Positions 1 through 6,853 are shown, numbered from the stretch's first letter. The stretch is DNA of 6,853 nt from Candidatus Nomurabacteria bacterium (GCA_943350065.1 CALQZZ010000029.1:1-6853), one strand, 5' to 3'. A program made the numbers and translations. The notes: generated by a model from the letters alone, not told the origin.

Positions 1-295
1 GGTCCTAGAATTTTCTAGTTGATTTTTATTTTAAATAGTGGTACTTTGAAAGAGTATTGTTTTGAAGTGGTTGTTGCTAAACTCAAAACCTTAAAATGGT
101 TTGGAAAGCAGATTAAAGCAAGACCCAACTGTAACTTCTCGTGTTATGTATGGCAACGTTAATCGGCCATATGCCGCGAAAGCTCTACAATATTGAAACA
201 ATACAAAGCATAAAAACCGCCAATGGGACGCCTGAGGCAATTCGTTCTTTGAAAGAATTAGTCTCCGTGACTAATTCAAACTGAAATTTAATAGT
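1..295 (+). other. No intact gene; possible decayed or frameshifted 3' end of a plus-strand gene
   Basis: No frame on either strand gives a complete convincing gene here. On the plus strand there are overlapping open stretches at 19-162, 95-193 and 135-284. Frame 95-193 reads LKQDPTVTSRVMYGNVNRPY and continues AAKALQY before TGA at 194. Frame 135-284 ends with IKTANGTPEAIRSLKELVSV then TNSN and TGA at 282-284, 11 bases before the terminator. Removing one base near 194 would join the last two into a single reading, as expected for a frameshifted gene end. I do not recognise the product. Antisense frames are also partly open, so this stretch may simply be non-coding or a structured RNA leader. 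No tRNA T-loop, tmRNA, 6S, SRP or RNase P signature was seen. Confidence 0.3.
255..277 (+). other. Perfect 9-bp hairpin
   Basis: GAATTAGTC (255-263) and GACTAATTC (269-277) form a perfect 9-bp stem around a 5-base loop TCCGT. There is no T-tract after it, so it is not a terminator. It lies 18 bases before the terminator stem, inside the possible plus-strand coding remnant, and could be a structured 3' end of that transcript. Function is unknown. Confidence 0.5.
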
Positions 296-336
296 AAATC
301 CCGTTGCAATGTTCTTGCAACGGGATTTTTATTTTC
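296..336 (+). terminator. Rho-independent terminator, plus-strand orientation
   Basis: A perfect 14-bp inverted repeat (AAATCCCGTTGCAA at 296-309 and TTGCAACGGGATTT at 315-328) encloses a 5-base loop TGTTC (310-314). It is followed on the plus strand by the T-rich tail TTATTTT. On the minus strand the sequence after the stem is ACTATTAAATTT, a poor U tract. It therefore works best for plus-strand transcription, but the hairpin lies 50 bases beyond the surface-protein stop (386) and could also end that minus-strand transcript, though less efficiently. Confidence 0.85.
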
Positions 337-385
337 CTAAGCTTTGCATAAAGAAAATATATTTCGCTTGCGCTTCATTATTTTC

Positions 386-3300
386 CTAAATTTTAAACTC
401 CCCATTAACCACCCCCTCCCTCACTTCAAACTCACCTGAAGTATAAACTAAAGTATAAGTATCATCTGAATTGTGTTTCTCAATCTTCACATAATAATGA
501 CCATTAGAAATGAGACAATAATATTTACCAAGAGCATTTGTAGTCTTGTGTAGCATTTCAGTGTGAGTACTAGCAGAGAAAATACGAACAATGGCGAATG
601 CCAGTGGTGAACCATCTCTGTCTGTGACAGTACCTTCTTGTTTTGGTTTTAGTAATGTTGTTCGGAAGAAGAAGATTATGATGTATAGGATAAAGATTGA
701 AATATTTAATTTGTCTACAATGTTTAAGATGGCATATGAAGAAAGAATGAAACCAAAGTAGAAAAGAGTGGAAGATACTTTGTTTAAGAGGATATCTCTC
801 TTTTGGTAGAAGTGTAAAAGGTTTTGCTGTTTCTTGGCATATTCATTCCAATCAAAATTCATTGGATCCATTGGTATGTTTTTTGCTAAGACATCTCCTG
901 CTTTTAATATGTTGATTATGTCTCCAAAGTAGAGGTTGTCATATAGTTCATCTGAGAACTTACCTTGTAGTTTAGCTGATGGGAAGATGTAGTTTGTTTT
1001 GTTGGCAATCAGTTTGTACATTCCAGGATTTAAGAAGAAGCCATATCTACCGTCTAGGTCTGTGATGGCTGTGTTGATTTCAGTACCATTAATATCTTGA
1101 AGGACTACATATGCTGGATCGAGTGGTTGCTTGGTAATACTGTCATATACTACTCCCCATGGTTTTCGCTTCCTTACAGCGAGGAATGAGAGCATTGAAC
1201 GCCACATAGACATTGGAGTAGAAGCCATAGTGGTGGCTAAGGCTGTAGAAGCGACTGTGACTAATATGATTTTAGCTGCGACTGTTTTTAGAAATGTTTT
1301 GATTGGAGATATTGGAGTAGGTTTTGGTGTTTGTACTTGTATTGGTGGAGTTACTGTTGGTTTTGTTGGTGGAGGAGTGATTGTTCCAGATTTAGACGAG
1401 GAAGAATTGTTTGAAGTTGAATTGTTACTTGAATCAGTTGGTGGTGGATTATGTGGTGGTGGAACAATACAGAGTGATGGGTTTAAAGTACAAGGATCTA
1501 CTACATGACAGTCTGATAATGTAGGATTAAAGAGACAATGATTTGGACATTGTGGTAGACCTGGGTTTGCGATACATGGATTTGGTGGTGGGGGTGGATT
1601 ATATGATCCACCCCTAGAAGAAGATGGAGTAGTAATATTAAAAGAATTAGATACTCCTGTTTCTGTACTTCCTGTTTTAGTAGCAGTGATTGTAAATGTG
1701 CCTGAATTTGAGAATTTTACTGAATGATTTAAAAGTCCTCCAACAAAGTTAGCAGTAGTTCCTGAACCTGTAGAGAGTGCTCCAGAAGATGTAACGTCTA
1801 CAGTTTCTAAAAAATCAGTAACTGTATTGTTGTATATATCTTTTGCAAGAAGACTGATGTCGAAAGTGGAGTTTGTGTAATTGTTTGTGATTGGATTTAT
1901 TGAGAAGTGATCAAGTAGAGCTGGAAGGATTGTGACGTCTGAAATTGAATGAACTGGGCTATTCCCCGCAAGATCATCTTGAAATGTAAATTCAGAACCA
2001 TTTACAAGGTTCGCTGAAATAGGATTTTGAATACCAGAAGTAACAGTAAATGAAATATTGAAAGGATTTGTTATATCTATCGGTGAATTAAAAGTAATAG
2101 TGATAGTCCTATTTATACTATCACCAGACGCACTAATGTTTGATTGATTATTATTAAAACAAACAGCTGCTGCAGAATTTGTACAGTAGTATGAAATTAT
2201 ACCTGAAGTTAATGATCCATTTGTTATTGTATATCCTGCAGGAAAAGTCACGGTAAGAGTGTGTAATGTACCAGTATTTGTCCCTGTATATGAAAAATCA
2301 TATACAGCATCAGCCTCTCCTGCTGTATCATTTATTGGAAATGGAAATGTATTTCCCATAACTAAAGATGCAACAGCATAAGTAGTGCCGTTTATTACAT
2401 TAATAAAAAAATATTCCCCTGAGACCTCTGAGACAGGTGTAGGATTTTCTACAGTAATTGGAAAAGTTCCTAAATTGGAAAAATCAGCGCTTGTAAGTGT
2501 TACAGTCAAATGACTAGAGGTAACTGTGATGGGTGTATGTGGCACACCATTAAAATTCACCACTGCATCTGGGTTGAAATCTGTACCATAAATATCTACC
2601 GTTACATCTGGGTCACCTAAGTACTTTACAACCAAAGGTGCACCGCCGACAGACACACTGCTGATCTCTGGTACTTTTACATCTGGGGTAAATTTAAAAA
2701 TACCACCATTCTGAGCTTCTGATAAAAATAAATTATTAGAAGCATCGACTAAAAGATGCAATGCTGTAAATGATCCATAAAAAGGAGCTGATACTAAATG
2801 TGCCCTCATTAAGAAATTTAGATTTGAATCAAATTTTGTAATTCCACCACCTCCAGAAACATAAATATTATCATTTGAATCTATTGCAACAGATATAGGC
2901 GAATATATATTTCCATCTTCAGTTCCTCCTCCATTTATTCCGGCCTGGCAACCAGAAGTACATATCTGATATGCTGGTGTGCCATCTTGGACTCCCCAGC
3001 CGAACATTTTGTAAAAAGTTCCGTCTGGATGAAAAATTTGCACTCTATTATTACCATAATCACTCACGTAAATATTTCCAGACGAATCAAAAGCAATAGA
3101 ATTACTAAAGTTAGGATTATTGAATTGTCCGTCACCGCTACCGTTCAAAAGACCACCTTGAACACAAAGTGATGTACAAACTTGAAATGCATGTGTACCA
3201 TCTTGCACACCCCAGCCAAACATTTTTACAAAATTTCCATTTGAAGCGAATTCTTGAATACGATAATTACCAGAGTCAGCAATATATAGATTGTTAGATG

Positions 3301-3862
3301 AATCAATAGCTAAACCACTAGGCTTAATAAAACGATGATCTTCACCATTAATATCAGTTATTGTAAATCTAGTTATAAAATTTAAATTAGAATCAAATTC
3401 TTGAATACCAAAACCATTAATACCATTATTGACGTAAATAAAACCGTTTGAGTCTACAGCAATAGACATTGTACTATAGTCATAACCATTTAAAAACTGC
3501 CCGTTGCCTCCTCCATTTATTCCGGCCTGGCAACCAGAAGTACAAATTTCAAAAGCATTAGCACCTGTGGCTACTCCCCAGCCGAACATTTTGTAAAAAG
3601 TTCCGTCTGGATGCAAAATTTGTACTCTATTATTACCTAAATCACCAACATAAATATTTCCAGAAGAATCTTTTGCTATACCATTAAGACTATTAAGACC
3701 ATTAAATTGTAGCTCAGCAGTACCAATAGAACCAAAAGAAGACATATATCCCAAATCAGTATAAGCATTAGCATTTTTTAACAAAGAAGAAAAGCCTGTA
3801 GCAAAAATTAATACTACAATTAAACCATGAAATAAACTATGTAATTTAAAATACATTTTCAT
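386..3862 (-). CDS. Membrane-anchored surface protein: NHL propeller, Ig-like domains, Cys/Pro stalk and two carboxypeptidase-regulatory-like domains
   Basis: This 1158-residue protein has a signal peptide (1-33; core LIVVLIFATG, likely cleavage after ANA) followed by about six NHL blades (near 57-92, 131-165, 181-215, 253-287, 323-352, 367-393), for example GNIYVGDLGNNRVQIL. Inserts starting KMFGWGV and carrying CTSxC follow blades 1, 3 and 4. Next come a TIG/IPT-like domain (about 397-488), a beta-rich domain (495-645), a Big/Ig-like domain (650-745), a Cys/Pro/Ser-rich stalk (750-855), a membrane helix (about 857-880), and RKRK followed by a transthyretin-like (CarboxypepD_reg) domain (about 900-1000). 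A membrane hairpin (about 1030-1047 and 1053-1068) and a second transthyretin-like domain (1074-1158) end the protein. By the positive-inside rule, the propeller should be outside and both terminal modules in the cytoplasm. NHL propellers usually bind proteins or ligands; no catalytic site is visible. The ATG at 3862 overlaps the upstream stop; the ATG at 3856 is a possible alternative. I see no Shine-Dalgarno sequence, so coupling to the helicase gene is likely. The role is unknown: adhesion, sensing or cell-wall attachment are possible. Confidence 0.93.
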   Translation of the reverse strand: MKMYFKLHSLFHGLIVVLIFATGFSSLLKNANAYTDLGYMSSFGSIGTAELQFNGLNSLNGIAKDSSGNIYVGDLGNNRVQILHPDGTFYKMFGWGVATGANAFEICTSGCQAGINGGGNGQFLNGYDYSTMSIAVDSNGFIYVNNGINGFGIQEFDSNLNFITRFTITDINGEDHRFIKPSGLAIDSSNNLYIADSGNYRIQEFASNGNFVKMFGWGVQDGTHAFQVCTSLCVQGGLLNGSGDGQFNNPNFSNSIAFDSSGNIYVSDYGNNRVQIFHPDGTFYKMFGWGVQDGTPAYQICTSGCQAGINGGGTEDGNIYSPISVAIDSNDNIYVSGGGGITKFDSNLNFLMRAHLVSAPFYGSFTALHLLVDASNNLFLSEAQNGGIFKFTPDVKVPEISSVSVGGAPLVVKYLGDPDVTVDIYGTDFNPDAVVNFNGVPHTPITVTSSHLTVTLTSADFSNLGTFPITVENPTPVSEVSGEYFFINVINGTTYAVASLVMGNTFPFPINDTAGEADAVYDFSYTGTNTGTLHTLTVTFPAGYTITNGSLTSGIISYYCTNSAAAVCFNNNQSNISASGDSINRTITITFNSPIDITNPFNISFTVTSGIQNPISANLVNGSEFTFQDDLAGNSPVHSISDVTILPALLDHFSINPITNNYTNSTFDISLLAKDIYNNTVTDFLETVDVTSSGALSTGSGTTANFVGGLLNHSVKFSNSGTFTITATKTGSTETGVSNSFNITTPSSSRGGSYNPPPPPNPCIANPGLPQCPNHCLFNPTLSDCHVVDPCTLNPSLCIVPPPHNPPPTDSSNNSTSNNSSSSKSGTITPPPTKPTVTPPIQVQTPKPTPISPIKTFLKTVAAKIILVTVASTALATTMASTPMSMWRSMLSFLAVRKRKPWGVVYDSITKQPLDPAYVVLQDINGTEINTAITDLDGRYGFFLNPGMYKLIANKTNYIFPSAKLQGKFSDELYDNLYFGDIINILKAGDVLAKNIPMDPMNFDWNEYAKKQQNLLHFYQKRDILLNKVSSTLFYFGFILSSYAILNIVDKLNISIFILYIIIFFFRTTLLKPKQEGTVTDRDGSPLAFAIVRIFSASTHTEMLHKTTNALGKYYCLISNGHYYVKIEKHNSDDTYTLVYTSGEFEVREGVVNGEFKI
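1469..1576 (-). repeat. Three Cys-x2-Asn-Pro mini-repeats in the stalk of the surface protein
   Basis: Residues 763-798 contain three short units: C763-IANPGLPQ-C772, C776-LFNPTLSD-C785 and C791-TLNPSL-C798. Each has CxxNPxL followed by a second cysteine. They lie between the poly-proline tract NPPPPPNP and the Pro/Ser/Asn-rich linker that precedes the membrane helix. Outside the cell they could form three small disulfide loops that stiffen the stalk; this is inferred. Confidence 0.6.
2925..3088. repeat. Direct repeat within the surface-protein gene, copy A
   Basis: This segment encodes the end of the fourth NHL blade and the KMFGWGV...CTSGC insert (around residues 259-313). It matches 3507-3670 at a constant offset of 582 bases (194 codons). 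Blocks 2925-2962 (38 bases) and 2991-3031 (41 bases) are identical to the other copy, and 3032-3088 differs at 8 of 57 positions. The intervening 28 bases differ strongly. Confidence 0.85.
3507..3670. repeat. Direct repeat within the surface-protein gene, copy B
   Basis: This is the partner of 2925-3088 and encodes the first NHL blade and its insert (around residues 65-119). Blocks 3507-3544 and 3573-3613 are base-for-base identical to copy A. The third insert of the same kind, encoded around 3120-3225, has diverged much more in DNA sequence although its protein pattern is kept. Confidence 0.85.
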
Positions 3863-3864
3863 TA
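3860..3864 (-). promoter_or_regulatory. Overlapping stop/start TAATG, probable translational coupling
   Basis: On the minus strand the helicase TAA (3864-3862) shares its last A with the ATG (3862-3860) of the surface-protein gene. The roughly 20 bases upstream (TCTGATAAGATTATTATATA) contain no GGAGG-like sequence. Re-initiation by terminating ribosomes is therefore the simplest way to start the second gene. The overlap is seen directly; coupling is inferred. Confidence 0.7.
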
Positions 3865-6846
3865 TATAATAATCTTATCAGAAAGTTCACAATATTCACA
3901 CTTGTCTTTACTACTTCCCCAAGGTTTATAGTGACATTCGAGGTCTACCCATGTACCACTTTCAATACTTTCTACATAATCTTTGATATCTCGTTTCAAT
4001 AAATCAATTTTTTCTTCATCTATATGAATAGAATACAAAGCATTTTTATCATCGTCTTTCGCTTCGAGGAAAAGGAGTTGTGAACTTTCTACACTCTTCC
4101 CTTTCTCTGCTCCAGCTATGAGATATGAATACATTGCAAGTTGACGCATATAACCAGAGAGTCTACCCTCTTCATCTATCTTTTCTATTTCACTTTTTGT
4201 TTTAGCTTTCCCTGTTTTGAAATCAGTAATTGTAATATTTCCATTTTCTCTCTCAGTCAAATCGAGCTTTCCATACATAAGCAAATCTGGATATTTTGGA
4301 TCAGTGAATTGTACAGAACGCTCTGAGCTATAATCCTTCGCTAGATTATCATAATAATTATCAATCCAATTTTTAATAGCTTTTTCAGCATCTTTGGCTA
4401 AAGTTTTAATTTCCTTCTCGTCCTGCACCCCTTCTTTATTCAAAGATTCATGTATCTTTTCTTTAATTATTTTACCACTTGGTAATTCTTTATTTTTCAA
4501 AATAAATTCAATAGTAGAATGCACCGCAGAACCGAGGGCGAGAGATGTGCCTTTTACTTCTGGTAATTTCAAGAAATTTCTAAAATACCATTTCCAGGGA
4601 CATTCAAAAAAGTTATTCAGCAGTGTAACTGTCACTTTCGTATCTGTATAATTCTCTCGCGCAAAATCTTTTATTTCATCAATAATTTTAGCTTCTTTTT
4701 TTTCTACAACACTCGTATATATTTTTACTCCACTCTCGCCTGCCATTATTTCTTTTTCTATCTCTTCTTTTTCTTTTTTAATAAAATGTGTACCAGGTAA
4801 TTCACGAATAATTTGGGCGAGTTCCATTTGGGCTCCATTATAGCTTTCATTTGCATATGAAATAATACAATTCTCTTTCGCACGAGTTATGGCTACATAG
4901 AGTTCCCTCTTTGCATTTTCGATATCACGCTCATGTATATGTTCTTTTACTTTTTCAGGAAGAGTAAAACCATTTCTCTTTTCAGACATCAAAACTTCTT
5001 CATTCATGTGTGCAATCCAGACATTTTTATATTCCAAACCTTTTGATTTATGAAGTGTCATTACTTGAATACCATTATCAGATTCAAAAGTAGCTAGTGT
5101 AATATGATTACCATAAGTTTCTAATCTCTTAAAATATTCTATAAAATCTTTCAAACTTGCATTGTTATGTTTTTGCTCGAAAATCATCGCAGTATGAATA
5201 AAACTACGAACAACTTCGACATTTTTCAAAAGCTCATCATGAGTCTTGGAATTATCTATTAAAAGCTCATTGCCTATTTTACTTACAACAATAGAGAGCT
5301 TGTCATTAGCTAATTCTGTCCAAGATTTTAAATTTTTACCCCATTTTGAAATATCATTCTCCCCTGCAAAAAGTCCATCTCCACCACCATTATTTATTAA
5401 ATCATCAATAGTCATCCTATCTGGCTTTAAAGTTTTCAAAAATTTATGTGCTTCAAAAGGACTGACTCCGCTCGTAGTATCGAGCAAACTCTCTGAAAGG
5501 AGAACAGAATTAAAAGGTTCAGTAATAATATTTAAAACTCTCAAAAAACTATATGTCTCTTTTAAATTAAAGAGTGACATACTTTTACCAGTCGAAACAG
5601 GCAAACCCATATCGGAAAGTATTTGTATAGCGGTGCGAACATGAAAATTCTTCGGTACTAATATAGCGCAATCTTCTGGTTTCATTTTATTTTTTTCTAT
5701 TTTATTTTTGAAATACAAACCTGCACCTATTATTTCATCTCTCGGATAACTGTATTCATTCAGTAATATTTTCTCCTCTCCTTTTGTATTGGAATTTAGT
5801 TTTTCTTTTGTTATAGAACTACCAAGCAAATTATCAGCAAGGTCTAGGATCGGTGCTGTGGAACGATAATTCTCTGTGAGAATTATTAATTTCGCTTTAC
5901 CGAAAAAATTTGCAAATTCTTCGAAATATGAAAGCTTTGCACCAGAGAAAGCATAGATCAATTGTCTATCATCCCCCACTACGAAAATATTTGGTTTTTC
6001 TGTATCTTTCCAAACAGCTTTCAAGAAATTATTTTGCACACCACTCGAGTCCTGATGCTCATCCACTAACACATATAAATATTCTTCTTTTACGTCTGCG
6101 CGAACGTCTTCATATTCTTCTACAAGTCTTACTGCATATTCTAAAACATCATCATAGTCCATTAGATTTTCTTCCTTCTTTCTCTCTTCATAAATACGAT
6201 AAAATTCCACAACTTCACGAGTGCGTTCCAATGATTCTATTTTTTTCTCAATTTCTTTTTTTAATTTTCCTTTACTTTCTCCACGAGTAGAAATACTATC
6301 TGGATCATTTTTAAAAAACTTAATATCATGTTCAACTTCTTTTAAGAATTCTTCAGGGCTTAAACGTTCGCGTTTCAAAACAGAAATAAGACTTTTCAAA
6401 TCATTGAAATACATTGTCGGATTTGAACGAGGACGCAAATATTCCCAAGTATTGTTTTGCATTATTTCATCTGCAAGAAAAACAGCCTCGTCATCTTCGA
6501 GCAACTTTGGCATTCTTTTAAAATCCAAAAGTTCATAGTTATCTTCGACGAGCTTGATAGCAAAAGCATGGAAAGTAGAAATTTTTACATTATTTGCATC
6601 GGTACCTATATATTCTTCGAGTCTTTTCTTCATTGCTTTCACTCCGGAATTCGTAAAAGTAAGACAAAGAATACTATCTGCTTTTGTATCAGTTTCTTTT
6701 AAGATATGTCCTATACGAAGAGCTAGGACTTGAGTTTTACCTGTCCCTGGCCCTGCGACGACCATCACTGGTCCATCGATAGATTCCACAGCATCCTTTT
6801 GAGCTTTATTTAAAGCTTTATATTTTTCAGTAAATATATCTGACAT
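3862..6846 (-). CDS. UvrD/PcrA-like SF1A helicase fused to a C-terminal iron-sulfur PD-(D/E)XK nuclease (AdnB/AddAB-like)
   Basis: This is a cytoplasmic ATP-dependent DNA helicase-nuclease of 994 residues, probably acting in processing of DNA ends for recombination repair. Visible helicase motifs are the Q motif (LNKAQKDAV, 12-20), Walker A AGPGTGKT (31-38), motif Ia (LTFTNSGVKAMKKRL), Ib STFHAFA (90-96), Walker B VDEHQDSS (261-268), motif III GDDRQLIYAFSGA (291-303), motif IV ENYRST (325-330), motif V VMTLHKSKGLEY (595-606) and motif VI LYVAITRAKE (649-658). A charged linker (about 685-735) leads to a nuclease domain (about 735-990) with H776 in LGSAVH, D862 in GKLDL, D875 and K877 in TDFKTGK, and QLAMYSY (902-908). 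Cysteines C749, C971, C983 and C986 match the one-plus-three pattern of [4Fe-4S] nucleases of the AddB/Cas4/Dna2 type. The ATG at 6846 is chosen because the N-terminus aligns with the family; the frame remains open to the window edge 7 bases upstream, where only a weak GGA precedes it. The length of about 1000 residues resembles mycobacterial AdnA/AdnB. Motif III has SGA where RGA is usual. It overlaps the next gene by 1 base. The family call is firm; the exact pathway is inferred. Confidence 0.95.
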   Translation of the reverse strand: MSDIFTEKYKALNKAQKDAVESIDGPVMVVAGPGTGKTQVLALRIGHILKETDTKADSILCLTFTNSGVKAMKKRLEEYIGTDANNVKISTFHAFAIKLVEDNYELLDFKRMPKLLEDDEAVFLADEIMQNNTWEYLRPRSNPTMYFNDLKSLISVLKRERLSPEEFLKEVEHDIKFFKNDPDSISTRGESKGKLKKEIEKKIESLERTREVVEFYRIYEERKKEENLMDYDDVLEYAVRLVEEYEDVRADVKEEYLYVLVDEHQDSSGVQNNFLKAVWKDTEKPNIFVVGDDRQLIYAFSGAKLSYFEEFANFFGKAKLIILTENYRSTAPILDLADNLLGSSITKEKLNSNTKGEEKILLNEYSYPRDEIIGAGLYFKNKIEKNKMKPEDCAILVPKNFHVRTAIQILSDMGLPVSTGKSMSLFNLKETYSFLRVLNIITEPFNSVLLSESLLDTTSGVSPFEAHKFLKTLKPDRMTIDDLINNGGGDGLFAGENDISKWGKNLKSWTELANDKLSIVVSKIGNELLIDNSKTHDELLKNVEVVRSFIHTAMIFEQKHNNASLKDFIEYFKRLETYGNHITLATFESDNGIQVMTLHKSKGLEYKNVWIAHMNEEVLMSEKRNGFTLPEKVKEHIHERDIENAKRELYVAITRAKENCIISYANESYNGAQMELAQIIRELPGTHFIKKEKEEIEKEIMAGESGVKIYTSVVEKKEAKIIDEIKDFARENYTDTKVTVTLLNNFFECPWKWYFRNFLKLPEVKGTSLALGSAVHSTIEFILKNKELPSGKIIKEKIHESLNKEGVQDEKEIKTLAKDAEKAIKNWIDNYYDNLAKDYSSERSVQFTDPKYPDLLMYGKLDLTERENGNITITDFKTGKAKTKSEIEKIDEEGRLSGYMRQLAMYSYLIAGAEKGKSVESSQLLFLEAKDDDKNALYSIHIDEEKIDLLKRDIKDYVESIESGTWVDLECHYKPWGSSKDKCEYCELSDKIII

Positions 6847-6853
6847 ACATCCA

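Noticed and set aside
5..30. CTAGAA/TTCTAG inverted repeat followed by T-rich sequence at the left edge
   Set aside because: A 6-bp AT-rich stem with a 2-base centre is too weak for a terminator call, and its upstream context is cut off by the window.
95..275. Reading TGA as Gly (code 25) gives a longer plus-strand frame here, ending at TAA
   Set aside because: The two large genes contain no internal TGA over more than 2100 codons, which is not expected in a code-25 genome.
329..389. 12-base direct repeat TTATTTTCCTAA at 329-340 and 378-389
   Set aside because: It is short and AT-rich, has no inverted repeats or transposase between the copies, and is plausibly chance; not enough to call a target-site duplication or attachment site.
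1131..1508. Plus-strand open frame of 125 codons
   Set aside because: It is antisense to the stalk and membrane-helix region of the surface protein. Its Val/Gly-rich run is the complement of Pro/Thr codons, and it has no ribosome binding site or recognisable domain.
3862..4644. Nuclease domain as a Cas4 gene of a CRISPR system
   Set aside because: It is fused in frame to a complete UvrD-type helicase, and no CRISPR repeats or other cas genes are in the window; the fusion fits AdnB/AddB-like repair nucleases.
5246..6702. Several plus-strand open frames of 81-132 codons
   Set aside because: All are antisense to the conserved helicase motifs, have Ser/Phe/Leu-rich composition typical of reversed Lys/Glu-rich coding, and show no family features.

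Overview
The window reads as a piece of an AT-rich bacterial genome, most likely from the Candidate Phyla Radiation (Patescibacteria). This is inferred from the style of the proteins: a single-chain UvrD-like helicase fused to an iron-sulfur nuclease, and a large surface protein whose cytoplasmic carboxypeptidase-regulatory-like module (containing PWGVVYDSITKQPLDP) I associate with that group. No rRNA or marker gene is present, so the assignment is tentative. Both long genes read through without internal TGA and end in TAA or TAG. That argues for the standard code and against the TGA=Gly lineages (Gracilibacteria, Absconditabacteria).

Layout: two large genes on the minus strand fill positions 386-6846. 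The first in transcription order (6846 to 3862) encodes a 994-residue superfamily 1A helicase with a C-terminal PD-(D/E)XK nuclease and four cysteines placed as in AddB/Cas4/Dna2-type [4Fe-4S] nucleases. The second (3862 to 386) encodes a 1158-residue membrane-anchored surface protein. From its N-terminus it has a signal peptide, an NHL beta-propeller with cysteine-paired inserts, Ig-like domains, a Cys/Pro-rich stalk, a membrane helix, a transthyretin-like domain, a membrane hairpin and a second transthyretin-like domain. The stop of the first and start of the second overlap by one base (TAATG), so they are probably co-transcribed and translationally coupled, although no functional link between DNA-end processing and a surface propeller is obvious.

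Positions 1-385 hold no intact gene. There are open fragments in several plus-strand frames that could be the decayed or frameshifted 3' end of a gene. A strong rho-independent terminator at 296-336, oriented for plus-strand transcription, suggests that something is or was transcribed toward the surface-protein gene. I see no tRNA, rRNA, CRISPR array, insertion sequence or recognisable riboswitch.

I found no clear new system. The points most worth a second look are the architecture of the surface protein, its Cys-paired propeller inserts and Cys/Pro repeats, an A8 run exactly in the helicase-nuclease linker, and the unexplained remnant at the left edge.
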